From Plectrocnemia conspersa (Eukaryota; Arthropoda; Insecta; Trichoptera; Polycentropodidae), in the NCBI GenBank assembly GCA_009617715.1, contig VTFK01000043.1:62001-126000 (forward strand): a DNA stretch of 64,000 nt. Reading direction: 5' to 3'. Below are positions 1 to 12,163 of the stretch, one piece after another; the first letter of the stretch is position 1, and the number at the start of each line of letters is the position of its first letter. The position numbers and the translations under genes were made by a program. The notes under the pieces are model-generated. The model did not search any database and was not told where the DNA came from. It worked only from the letters and a program-made list of their open reading frames with translations.

Positions 1-1145
1 TTCGAAGTAGCGTTATTTGAAAAACCCGTCGTTTTCCAAATGGAAAAGGGTCTCGTCGTGTTTTATGTGGTTGTAATTAGGTTAAAGAGTTAGTTGAAGT
101 CGCACAATGCGACAAATTAGCGTTTGCGGTTAGCGCTTTTCTGACCGTAGTTTTTCTAACGCGAAAAGCTACACCAAAGTCATATTGGTTCGACTGGTCT
201 TTTCAATGCACAAAAAGCATTGCCAGTCTTAACTTAATTGACCGTATCGTAAAAGCAACTAACGTGTGTCGCCTCCTCCTTTTGTTTAAAGTTTGCTTAC
301 GAGCAGAAACTTAAAGCAAATCGCTGCATCTGCGTTTTGCATTTTTCGCTTGTATCAGCAGTGAAAAGGCTTAGAATTATGGTAAAACACTTGTGCTAAT
401 ATGTTTATTCTATATACTATTATAATTTGACAGATTTTACCAATGCGTCACAATGACCATTATATAAACAATAATTATTTCATAAAATATTACAAATATA
501 TTATGGTGCACATCTAAACATATGACTAAATATTTTTTATCAAATCCTCATAACTTTTGCCAAAAACATAATTTTGTTTGACAAACTTGTTGAGAAGTTT
601 TATGGCTCGTGCAAAGGGAGCATTCTTTCTGTGACAAAGGACGCGATCGCGACTCGCGATGATTTAAGTACTAAGATGACTCAACATATTATTACATATA
701 TCATTTTATAACTTTATTGCACAAATTTTACAGCCTTACTTATATTGTTATTACTCTGAAATAATTAAAACAATTTTTTTTTTTTTTTATTGTTCAATTA
801 AATAATAAATAAAAGATGCCATTAGCAAAAAGGCAATAGGATACAAATACAGTTACGACCCAAGATATCTTAGATTTATCTTTAAAAGGGAGTCTCTTGA
901 AAAGAGTATGTGCTTTGCTTTTCTTAAATTCCAGACAATGATGCCATATTCAAAAACTGGGATACAAACCAGTTACGATCTGATAAATACGATTACTACA
1001 ATAATCAAACCTAGCTGGTATAGTTACATTCCTTATTTTCAAGTTGAAAGTTATCTGTAATATAATAGCTCTAAGCCGTCGCTTCCGCTTCTGGACTCAC
1101 ATGACTTAAAAGAAAAAATTCTCCATTCGATTCTTTACTCTGTAA
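1..1145. other. Non-coding stretch; GC-elevated first 360 bases
   Basis: No reading frame of useful length. Bases 1-360 are visibly richer in G/C and CpG than what follows and hold small inverted repeats, for example GTCGCA-CAA-TGCGAC near 100-115. A CGCGATCGCG-type palindrome lies near 640-655. The remainder is AT-rich with a poly-T run near 774-788. This could be a regulatory block, but nothing identifies it. Confidence 0.5.
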
Positions 1146-1149
1146 TTCA

Positions 1150-1610
1150 TAATAATAAATAAATAATATACGTAAACAAAGGAAATGTATTTAATTATAA
1201 TTATAAAAATAAAAATTGAATTTGCTCCGATTGATTTTCGCATGCATTCTGTTGTTTCGACCAATGAAAAATAAGCATTTAAATATAAAATAAGATGGCC
1301 GACAGTAACGTGGCAACAGTTTTGAATAATTATTATTTAATAACAAAATTTTGTTATATGACAATAATTTTCATTCATTTGTCATGCGTCTTGTTTGATT
1401 TGGCTGAATATAAATAATCAGATTGCAAATTAACGAGGTATGTTATAACTATGAAAATGAAATATATACATAATGTATGTAAAGATTATAAAAATACATT
1501 GATTAAACTAGATATTAATCACGAAACAATCTTCGAAATGATATCTTCAAATTTTGAATTCCCGTCGACGAGCTCCGAGGTCGAAAAGTGAGTTTTTCCT
1601 TTTATAATAC
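1150..1610 (+). repeat. Dispersed ~450-bp repeat, copy 1
   Basis: This segment aligns nearly end to end with 36848-37288 in the same orientation, about 80% identical by eye with small indels. Shared landmarks in order are ACGTAAACAAAGGAAAT, a CCAAT motif, TTTAAATATAAAA (TATA-like), an ATGGCCGAC start, GATTGCAAATTAAC, TCTTCAAATTTTGAA and a GTGAGTTTTT end. A 40-codon frame opens at 1295 and closes at 1417, and its first 38 codons are also open in copy 2. A second frame from 1451 encodes about 45 residues and runs up to the GTGAGT at 1588-1593, which resembles a splice donor. The layout suggests either a duplicated promoter plus first exon or a non-autonomous transposon. I see no clear terminal inverted repeats. 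The encoded peptides match no family I recognise. Confidence 0.8.
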
Positions 1611-3660
1611 ATAAAAATTATCATTGCTTCTGATTTCATGCACATATTCGTTAGATTTGACTGAATTTATATCAGGTACCTTTATAACGTAAACATGTAA
1701 TATATCTTTAGTATGAATGAGTCGCAGTGGGAACGCTGTATATATAAAATAGCCAAATCTACTTATGTAGTATTTTATTTATAAAAAGATAATACTTGGT
1801 GACAGTGACTTTTTGTTTATATATATATATACCAATACTACGTTGTCATCATATGTTTGTAAAATTACATTTTAACATAAGCCCTTTATAAAATAATAAC
1901 TTTGAGTCAATATTACCTTGTGGTAAGGCAAATAGTTATTATATAACCGATTTCTATTTTTTTCTGACATGCGAATATTTTTCCACACTAACAGAAAAAA
2001 GGTTTAGATTCATAGAATATAAGACAAAGCATTATTTCCTATTTATAAAAACAACCTGAAACAAATCGTAAACAACAAGGCTCGGCACACATCACTTCTT
2101 TTATATATAATATTTTGACCTTTGTTTTATCTAATCCTATAACGTCAAGCAGTTAGCGGAAGTAAAAGGTCACGGCATGAAAACCGTACACGAGTATTAA
2201 CATATACACAGTGGTGTGTGATTCGCGCGAGTTTTTTCACGTCAGAGTGAACGTTTGAAATATGTCTAAAGAATTTCCAATCACAAAAACACACCCGGAC
2301 GATCGAACGGGAAAAGCGAGAAAAACTGGATAGCGGAAAATGGATTTACACGGAATACACTGAGACAGAGCGTATCTTAAGTCAAATACGACTCGGGGCT
2401 TTGATGCAATCAACTCGCAGGCCGTAAAGAAATGGAGTTCACGTACTTTCCCTTCCTTCGCTCGTTCACTCCCCCTCGACGGTAATAAAAATAACCCTTG
2501 ATTGTAAACGATAGACATGTGGCGAATAGTTTCAGCTGAGTTTTTGCTTTGCTATTGTGAGTCCTTGTGGAATTATTGAGCTGAAAAATAAACTTTGTGG
2601 ACTGTAAATTTATAGTTAAAATTGAGAATATTTAAAATGCTGATGCTCTCTAATTTGCGTGTAACATTCATATTCAAGGAACTGCTTTTTAAGAATAAAT
2701 TTAAATTATTATGTACCTAAATAATTTAAATTTATTTATATATAAAAATATTAAATGATAAAGAATTTATTAATAATGGTATTTTTCTCAGAATTTATAA
2801 CGCATATAAAAGTTTGTCGCCAACAACTTAGCGTGAAGAGCATCTAATTATATATAATATTATATTAAGCACGTAAACTTAGTGCTCACCTTAATTTTAC
2901 TTAATATGCTAATATTTAAAGTTCATTAATTTTATAATAAGGCGAGAGTTAGCAAAATTATCTTACGAATGAAAGAGAAATTTACATTTTCATTTAAAAT
3001 AACGGATTTGTTACATGTAGAATTTACACAACTAGTCAAATTTTCTCGTGCTTATAATTTTTATTAATTTTAAAAATCAAGGCAATTGGTCAATATCAAC
3101 AATGATACTATATCATGCATAAATTTATCGTTATATTTCAAAAATATCTTCGCAAATAACTATTTTAATATATCTGTTAAAAAAATGTCAAACAATTGGC
3201 ACAAAAATAGAAAACAATTTTTTATTTATTGAGGTTCTTTATTGATACCTTGAAGGTATGATTTGCTATTATAGTAATAGTAGTGTTTTAAGCATGACAT
3301 AGTTAAAAAAATATTTTTTCAAGCAAATATGCAGAAAGTCGTCTGTTTCATGCAGAAATGAGTTATGTAGCTTTGATAATTTATGTATGTTATTATATAA
3401 AATTTTAAATCTTAGACACACTTGCTTACATTATATTATGAAATAAATTAGGTAGAATCACTAAATATATCATCCTGACTTCGCATCTTTGCACCATTTA
3501 TTTATGTTATTGTCAAATTAGCTTTTTCAAAAACAAAAACTCAAAATTTTAAGATTGTAACGATTTATAAAAGTATCTGTGTATAGCATTACCAGTAATA
3601 TTTTTTTTTGACTTCTTAAATACTAAAATATATTCTAAAGCAATCGAATGATTAGTGAAA
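1611..3660. other. Non-coding AT-rich stretch
   Basis: AT-rich DNA with a TA-dinucleotide run near 1819-1831 and frequent poly-A and poly-T. A GC-elevated block at about 2050-2520 carries an antisense open frame (2518-2237) with no recognisable motif, which is probably a chance frame. Nothing else is supported. Confidence 0.5.
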
Positions 3661-3663
3661 ATA

Positions 3664-3788
3664 GGTTTTTTTTTTAAATAAAAAAGGTTAAATTTGGTTT
3701 ATGTATTTTCACTTTTAAGTGAAAATACATAAACCAAATTTATCATTAATTTTTTTCTGAATTTTTCATCTCATTTAAAAAAAAAACC
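3664..3788. repeat. Fold-back element with perfect 25-bp inverted repeat
   Basis: Bases 3690-3714 and 3717-3741 are perfect reverse complements separated by only two bases (TT). The arm begins AAATTTGGTTTATG. Further out, GGTTTTTTTTTTAAAT (about 3664-3679) is matched by its complement ending AAAACC near 3788, so the fold-back extends to about 125 bp with an unpaired middle section. No target-site duplication is obvious. The perfection of the inner stem in drifting AT-rich DNA suggests recent origin or constraint. It could be a small MITE, a palindromic duplication or a structured RNA. Confidence 0.85.
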
Positions 3789-5390
3789 GCAAAATTAATC
3801 GCATAAAACTATTATTTTGTATCAAATATTCTTTTTTTTATGATCTGTAAATTTATTAATTTATTGTAAATGTTTTACTAAAACAGGAACAGGCGTTAGC
3901 CCAATGCGTACAAATGAGGTAAATACAATCAAAACTACTAAATAAGTAGGAAAACGCCAGACTGATAACAAAGTTTCAAGCATTATTTTCTTGAAAAGGC
4001 GCCCAAGGGCAATTTAAATCGCCCAAGGGCACCTTCAGCATCTTAATGATTTACACTCAGATGTAAAGGTAGTATATCTACCTGAAAATATGACTGCTGT
4101 TGTATTGATGTGAACCTTTGTGATCCAGAAGCCCAGATCTTTTAGAAATTCTCAGATTTATAACATTAATTAATGGTGCTGTTAATTACTAAAAATGTTT
4201 GTAAAAATGTACTCTGGTGACTTTCAAACATTTAAAGATAATTTGAGGCCATTGTCCTATAAACAAGACAAAAATACACATAACATAAAAATACCTGATG
4301 GTATATTTAGGCAAAAAAACAAAAACTTAAGTTGTCATCAACAATTTACGCCTGGTCGCTGTTTATCTTTCACGATACAAAAAAATATTCTTTTCACAAT
4401 TAATTTATAATGTAAAAACGTCTGTATTTAATAACATGTTATGTAAATTATTTTTCTCTATTTTTAATAAAATCTGGCAAGGCTAATAACTTTTCGATTA
4501 CGAAGCGAAATTTGATCGACCCCAATTATAATACAATATTGTGAACTTTAAAAAATTTATTGATTCTTATAAACAAAATTTACATATACGGATAGAATAA
4601 ATCGTAACCCATAGCCAATATTTTTTTTGTGTTGCAAGGCTCGTGCTTATCTCTTAACAAAAAAGGTTTAAATGTCAAATGTACCCTTGTGGTGTTGTTT
4701 GCCTTTCAGGCAATTTTCCTAATTTATCAAAACATGTCAATTTCTTTCATGAAATAATTTATTAAAATATATAACTTAGTTACAAACTAAACGATTGCAA
4801 TTTATTTTTTAAATAATAATAATATTATCATATAATAAACTGAAGAATATTCATTAATTTATTTTTTAATATTGTTATTAAAATTAATTTAATAAACAGT
4901 TTCATGTCTTTGCCTTTAAATATGTCCATTATATCCTTTAGACAGAGAGTAATGTCAAATATCTAGCTAAAGCCATCGCGACGTTTTTTTTTCAATTTAT
5001 GTGAGGAATTTTGAATTACAGTTAAAGTTGAACTGCAAAACAACGTGACGTTGACATAATTGAAAATTGACAGAGAGCCAGACAAATATCGATATAAAGA
5101 ACATATTAAAATTGTATTATGTTTTGGAAGTATATACATAGAAAAAATGACGTTGTTCGATATGCAAATAAACATTAAAATTAAATTGAGCCTTGGATTG
5201 CGATAATTGATATATTAACTACGCTAATGAAAATACAATTGTATATGTCAAAATTTCAAAGCATAACATTCTGAATCTTAATATGTGGGAGTTGCGTTCT
5301 CTGTACGAATTGGAGCAGTTGAAAAAATCTTCTTTTAAACTTCCAAATATAAAATATAGATTTTGGGTTCTATTTGTGGCTGGCAAGCCC
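3789..5390. other. Non-coding AT-rich stretch
   Basis: Includes a short direct repeat, CGCCCAAGGGCA, near 3999 and 4020. The open frames at 4195-4410 and 5175-4963 are AT-driven low-complexity translations without motifs. I see no gene. Confidence 0.5.
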
Positions 5391-5450
5391 AAATGAGCTC
5401 GTGCGCCGTATACGGCCCGTGGGCCGGAAGTTTCTTATTCCACTGCTTTA
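5391..5450. mobile_element. Possible hAT-like transposon end
   Basis: The stretch contains the palindromes GCCGTATACGGC and GGCCCGTGGGCC, followed by GGAAGTTT and a CCACTG-like end. Runs of the type GGCCCGCGGGCCGGAAGTT near a CTG terminus are typical of the ends of some hAT-superfamily elements. That link comes from general family knowledge. I found no matching opposite end or 8-bp target duplication nearby, so this is at most a terminal fragment. Confidence 0.3.
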
Positions 5451-8400
5451 GAGACTGAAGACACTATATTACTGCACTTAGCCCATTGCTTTTTCTTATT
5501 TTTCTTTCACTTAAATTTTAACTACTAATGTTTTATTTAATTTTTTTCTAATTATTGAAATTGTTATAAACCAGTGATTTATTATACAATACATGTAGTA
5601 TTGCATAAAAAAATCATATATTAGTTGGTATTTTTTTTAAAATTAATTATTTTGTTTAAATAAACGTTTAATAAAAAATAAAATCAATATTCTAAAAAAA
5701 CGTTTTTTGTTTACCATAATATATTTTTTTATAGAATAATTACTGATTATATATTGGTATATCTATTAATAGTAAAACCTAATACATATACTTTTGTATT
5801 ATGGAGCCACATATTGAATATATTACGTGTAAAAGTCAACGTGTGGTAAAGATACAAAGAAAAAGTAAAGTCAACATGTAAGTTTTCATCACCTTTCTAC
5901 ATCTGTTCACCTTTTTTTGCAAGACAAAAGAGAAATCGTTTTAGAGTTAATTTATGACTATTCTTATGAACTGTAAAAAAACACAATTGCCCACATCTTC
6001 GTCAATCTGTCACATCGGTCGTTAGCGTTCTCTCGCCCTTGATTCTTCTCTCCTATCGTCCCGGAGATCATGGCGACTAAACCGTCTTCAGCTCGTCAAA
6101 GGGGTCCACAATCGGATACGCAAATAGTACCAGCCGAGACTACTCTTCGGCACGCTCCCAACTCGAAATACATCTTAGTCACTTGGCTAAGGTCTTCGGC
6201 AACATTTAAATATGTAATCAGTCCGCGGCCGGTGCTAACATCGAACGGTCCCTAGCGCAGGTCCTTACCAAAAAAAACAGAATCATATCCTTTTATTTTT
6301 TCATCATCTTTCTTATTTTGATGAAATATACTCTATTCGCGGCACGCACCCTCCGGAGTGATTTTTCGGCACCCTCTGCATATACATAATTTTATTCGTG
6401 GAGCGTGACCGGAATAGTGGCCGGAACAAATATCGCTTCATTCGGTTTTCGGCACATCCTGTATATAGGTCGGTTTTGTTGCTTTCCGTCGGTCATCTTT
6501 AGGTGTGTGCACAAAATGGGATGTAACACGTGTGCTGGTAGACTATTATTAGTGATGGGGATTCATTGAAAGGCGAACGATGTGCTACGAGTGATTTGAG
6601 AGAAGATTTGGTCCAAATCTGTGATAAGGAATGGCGTGCAGTGACTTGACAAAATTATTGAGTAGGAAATCTAAATACGCACGCCACTAGTGTATTAATA
6701 TACAATTCATAATACATAATACGTATTTACAAAGAGACAAAGTAACAAAATTAGAAAGAATATAGTTGGCAATATTAGTAACAATAAAAAATACATATAT
6801 ACAAATATATTACATTATTATAGAAATACCTTTTCTCTAATACAGTATCTATAGTATAAAAATAACATTTAAATTTAGCACACGTAAACCCAATACGCTG
6901 CACCAGCAACAAAACTGACTAAATATTCTTTCATTTCTAAGATATATAAATCTTAGTTTATTGCAAAACCATTTCTTCATTATTACACACAATACGCAAC
7001 AATGGTGTTATATTTATTATATATTGAGGTATAGCTCAAAAACGTAATTATGATTTTTTCATAATAATTTTTGCCTATTTTTATTTTTAATGAAGTTAAT
7101 AATAGTATGTATATTAAAATGTATTCTATGTGAGAACTTATATATTTTTATATTTAATGTATTTATGTCTAATATTTTATGAGGGCCTAAAACTATTTTT
7201 TATGTATAAACTAAAGCTTTTGTCACAATTAATAGACTAGCTAAATAAATAAAGTAAATAGAACCCAAAAAATACTACAAATACTGTAATTTGGAAAGGT
7301 AATTTAAATTATAATATTATATTTCGAACAACGTATTTGACGCACGTTGAATATTTAAAGGAGGGATGGATAAAGGGATTGATAGGCGTGAAGCTTTTTT
7401 TATTCAACACACAGCATCACAAATTTATGGTTTATTACAAAAATTAAAAAATATTTTTTTGTAAAATAAATATGTGTTTGGTATTCTTAAAAATTAAATA
7501 TTTTGTATAACTATTTTTTTTAAACAACGTATTTGCCGGATAAAGACATTAATAGGTTAAAAAATATTTTTTTATTTACAGAAATAAATTAATTCTTTTT
7601 AACATAATTAGTAATAAATATATTTTTGGGACTTGAGGGAACGAAAAACTTTTTTTTTTATTTTGTATAATCATTAAGTATTTATAAAATTATTACTTTA
7701 TACTTTCACACGTGACAATCGACTTTTATAGATTGAAATTTATGTATACAAAAATTGATATATAACACATATCTAGATTAGGTAATAAATATTATAAATG
7801 AGCAGAGTTAATTAAGTTAGGAGTATAACAAATATAGTAGTTCATTAATTATATCACAATATGCGCAATAAAAAGTCTAAGATTATATATAAAAAAAGCT
7901 CAACTCAAAAAAAACATACATATCTTAAAACTGTCTCAATCGAACACATTAATAAATATATACGCAATAACAACTAGCTAAGCCGCTCGTGAATAAATAA
8001 ACACTATCATCCATAAGCTTTAGATTAATATTCAAGTAGCGTATTTACAGATCATAGAACATTTAAAATGAATGAACATTGAAGAGCCTCTTGATTAACT
8101 ATGGTATATCAAATGGTTATAATATACAGCTCTATGGGTATTACAATAAATTTTAATAATTATTAGAAAATTTTTATGTTCGACACAAATGTATTATTAT
8201 TATTTTTCTTTGGGTTTGCAATATAAACGCTATCTGACAGCACAATAACGTTGCAAGCGATACTTTTCCATTTTTAATAAAAGAAAACCTTTAGAATATA
8301 TACATAAAGGCAAGTACACACATAAAGAAAGAATGACGGAGGCAACAATACGATAAATTGTCTACCTCACGACGTCGGAAACCAAACGTTAGACAATTCA

Positions 8401-8612
8401 AAGAAAAATTGCTGACTTCTGGGTGGATTTATTTCAATACAGCGCCGGATGTATAAATCTGTCCGCTTAAAACGAAGCCGAACGATAAAAAACTTTTATT
8501 ATGGCGAATTAATCGATTGTCGCGCTCCAAACTGTTTCCTTTATTGCATAGCCGCCTGTAATATGTTCTGTATTAATATATGTGATGATACAATCAGAAT
8601 TTTTTGTTGCAG
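5451..8612. other. Non-coding stretch with one GC-elevated block at 6.0-6.5 kb
   Basis: Mostly AT-rich. The block at about 5990-6520 is GC-elevated and holds a 61-codon frame starting ATGGCGACT at 6070. A neighbouring frame reads for some 45 residues with a helical, gag-like look but has a stop in the middle. Two similar motifs, TTCGGCACCCTCTGCATATA (about 6366) and TTCGGCACATCCTGTATATA (about 6449), lie in the same orientation about 80 bp apart. It may be a worn retroelement leader, but I cannot name it. The rest, 6600-8400, is featureless. Confidence 0.4.
7327..7557 (+). repeat. Imperfect direct repeat pair
   Basis: AACAACGTATTTG followed by GGATAAAG, ATT and ATAGG occurs at 7327-7385 and again at 7523-7557. 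The second copy lacks about 25 bp between the two halves. Both are followed by AAAAAATATTTTTTT-type sequence, so this looks like a local duplication that has since diverged. Confidence 0.55.
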
Positions 8613-8693
8613 ATATGAATGTAACTGCTCAATAGTTCTGATTTGTGTTAATGAAGACAACTTTGGGTTTCGCGCGGACGACTTCAAAGACTT
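8613..8693 (+). CDS. Candidate internal exon, weak
   Basis: A polypyrimidine-rich acceptor (TTTTTTGTTGCAG) ends at 8612 and a GTGAGT donor starts at 8694, enclosing 81 nt. Of the three frames only one is open, starting at the second base. It encodes about 26 residues including ECNCSIVLICVNED and ending near DDFKDL. The GC content of the last 40 bases is higher than the surroundings. Against it, the base before the donor is T, and the open frame also continues upstream of the acceptor, so the frame alone proves nothing. I do not recognise the peptide. This could be a real symmetric exon of a long gene or a coincidence. Confidence 0.25.
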
Positions 8694-11600
8694 GTGAGTT
8701 ATTTTTTATAAATTAATATTTTTAAAATAAGTTGATGGCTTTTTTGATTGAAAAAATATGCTACTCGACTTTCGCTTTTTAAATATAAATGCTAAAAAAA
8801 TCTAAGCTAATGTTAAGGAATAGTAAAAATATATAAAAAAGCTCTTTAAATTGTTTTTGATCGCAATAAATTATTAACATATTAAATATATGATATTTTT
8901 ACAAATTTGTGGGTGTCGTTTAATTGTAAGCGTTTCCAACTTGCTAAATATTTATCTTACATGTGGTTTTAACGTTCAAACAAATTTACATTGTATGATA
9001 TAATATTGTAATTTAATAATAATTAAATTAGTTAAAATATGTAACACATACTCATTATTCAAATTATCACAGAAAATTAGGATTGATTGCTGTATTAATA
9101 ATTTTGAAATAATATTTAGTTTTTTATTTTTATTTATATTTTTTGCCTTCATCGCAAAACATTAGCAATAATATATTTTGTGGATAATCAATGCATTCAA
9201 CAATAAATATGTTAGAAAAAATTTAGATAGTTATTAGGATTGATTATGCCATTATTAAATAGCATTTAAAAAGAGTGTCTTATATTTTTTAAAGTCAATA
9301 AAAACTGACAATTAGGATGTAGGATGTTTATTTTTGTCAAAAACAATGATAAATGTTGCAGTTAGTAGTCCTTAAATTTTCTGAAGCTCAGTTTATCACC
9401 ACAGTTCACACTAAAAATCAAGGTTGTTGATTAGACACAAGAAGGCAATACATTTTGAAGAGAACGTTACTATTATTGTTGCACAATATCACAATATATA
9501 ATTTGTTTTTTAATTAAAAAAATTCCCCAAACAGAGACAATAAAAAATAATATAAAAGTATGAGTCATCCTTATCGAGCTTAACGTTGTGAGTTATCCAT
9601 ATTAGTTATGTATATAATTATAAAAGGTAATAATTCAAACTTAGCTTAGTTACTAGGTTAATAAAAATATGACATAATCAAATGCATATTAATAAATATA
9701 TTTTTATAAGAATACCTAAATAAACTATATTTTTATAAGAATAATTGAATATAATAAAATTCTATATTGATTTCCAAGAACCATAGTTTGTTATAGAATA
9801 TTCCTTAAAAAAATATTATCATATATTCACACATTTTATATTTCGTATAATACATGCTTATGTACTTAGCTTGTCAATCAAAGCTTCCTCGCAAGAATCG
9901 CTCGAAGAGTTTTGTGAAAAATCCCTATATAATCTATTGTATCGGAAAAATCCCTAAAAGTTGCCGATCGTGCACTACCATTTGCCAAGAAATTTCTTTA
10001 TGAACATTCAGCGTGACGTATAGCTACCCGAATTCCTGGATTACGGGTTACGCAAATTTATTATATTCCCACTTTATTCCCGTCGGTGTAACAATGGAGG
10101 CACCACCGATCTCCCCAAACTCCGGGCTCTTTGAAATGTTTGAAATTTGAGTTATTGGAACGCTTGCAATTTACCCAATGGACATTTTGTTTTGGCTATT
10201 CACATATATATACGGAATTCATTGAATAATAACGTTAGTCTTCATAATTACATTTTTTTTGTTCAAAATCATAGAAGTAACTTTTGACTATTGAGAAATA
10301 GTGATAAAAATCATCGATATTAGGAATTAAACTATATGTTAATTGGGGTAATTTTTTAATGTAGCGAAAAATCATTATTAAATTAAAATTATAATAGTGA
10401 CGACGACTACGACGATAATCGGCATGCAAATTTGCATATGGTAGTTCATTAATATTTATAAGGCAATGTTCCAACAAAATAATGTCTTCAAGTTTATTAT
10501 TGTATTTAAATAGTAAATTGCTCTAATAAATGGGCGACTAAAAAAAAATATTTTTTATTGTTTATTTAATTTTGAATAAATAAATATTCATAATAATAAT
10601 TAAATTAGTGTTATTTTACCATAAATTTGTAAAAAAATAAAAATTGATACGTAAAAAAAATATTTTTTTTATCAGGTGTACAATATAAATATTTTAGATG
10701 TAAAAAAACTATGTTAGCTTTTAAAATCATTTTTTCAAAAATAATTAAAAACTTCGTTGCAATATAGTAATAAATATCATGCAATTTTAACAGCTGTAGA
10801 TATTATTTATGTATTTTTTTGCGCAAATAATGTTATTAAATTACTGCTAAATATAAAATAAAATTATTATTTTTTCTATAAAAATTACTATTGATTAAAA
10901 TGTTTTTTTAATTTATTAATAATAATTTTTTTTAAAAGCTTCGGCATATTGGCCATAGACATATAGGCATAAAAATGATTTAAATAAATTACTAAAAAAA
11001 AATACTAGTCTTAACAAGCCTGTTAAAAGTTTTTAATTAAATATATATTAATTATTAAAATTAACCCTCACTACAATTTGTTAAACCATAAACGTCCATT
11101 TAGATCTAAAATCTTGTTAAACAGCTGAACTCCCTTTATTTTAACATTCGCATCTACTTTATTGCGCCAATTAGATTTTTATCTCAACAAAAATAAACTT
11201 AAACGGTCTGATAAAGAAGTCTCTCCAACTTCTTAATTAAGACTCATGTCTGCGTAATGGAACAAATTGCATAGTTTCACTGCAAATTCGTGACTCTATT
11301 TTAATCAAAAAGATACATTAGAAACATGAGTCAATTTGTAGCAATTACGGAGTAAACAGGCGGCAACTTCAAAAGCGCAAATTGAAATAATATTTACATT
11401 ACATTAAATACTCGCTAATAATATGACGAATAACACGTGAAACTGTGCACAGTGTGTACATAGATAATATTATTTTATACATTAGTATATAGTGTATATT
11501 TTAGATAGCATTATTATAGTTTTGGATAACGACGTCATAAAATTCCTTTCCTGCTTTATTTTTTGGTATTGTGCTTTGGTATTATCTTTAGTTTTCGAAT

Positions 11601-12067
11601 ATTCATTGTAAGTGTATTTCATAAAAGTTATGTGCATATTTAATTTGATAAAGTTGTGGTTAATTTAAATATACGTATTACACAAAAACACAAAGACTTC
11701 TTATACGTTCTATATTATATATAATATTTATCTTACATACACCGAGAAGTAAAAAGTTACAAGAATTTTGTCGCCGAATTTCACCGTCGACACATATTTT
11801 CATAAATTATACGACTTAGTACTTCTAAAGGCACACGACAAAGAAACTTCCTAAGAATTTAATATGAAAGCCTTAATATACTTATGAGTATGTCGGTGAT
11901 TAGACATGAATAAGTACCCGCCCCTGAACGGCTTAAACGCGTGTATCCAAAACGCGATGCAATATTAAACGCGCGTATTATATTTCGTACACACTCGTTG
12001 CTCCCCGCGTATAAATATATTAACCATTGTGTAGAAAATTACCGTCAATATATCGTTTTGCTTACAG
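8694..12067. other. Non-coding AT-rich stretch
   Basis: Mostly low-complexity A/T. A GC-elevated segment at about 9890-10210 contains a short frame from ATGGAGGCACC (10094) that closes after about 18 codons. CTGTGCACAG at about 11443 is a perfect palindrome. The 150 bases before the exon at 12068 are GC-elevated and contain CCGCCCCTGAACGGC and GTATAAATATA, which could be a promoter, but this is not shown. Confidence 0.45.
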
Positions 12068-12163
12068 ATCTCGGTGGAGATACTCAAGGGTGAAGACGGG
12101 GCAGCCGGAGGCTGTCAGCATCCCCCCGGCGCTGTTAACACTTCAACCCAAATGTTTCAAAAG
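12068..12163 (+). CDS. Probable internal exon of unidentified gene
   Basis: A pyrimidine-rich stretch ending TTTTGCTTACAG (to 12067) precedes, and a strong donor AAAAG/GTAAGC follows at 12164. The enclosed 96 nt are exactly 32 codons and sharply GC-richer than the flanking AT-rich DNA. Frame 0 is open, starting ISVEILKGEDG and ending TSTQMFQK. The second frame is also open (starting SRWRYSRVK, ending PKCFKR) and the third has a stop, so the coding frame is not settled. The exon length is divisible by three, so it could be skipped without changing frame. I do not recognise either peptide. No partner exon could be assigned within the window, which implies introns of many kilobases. A 5' UTR exon is the main alternative. 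Confidence 0.55.
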
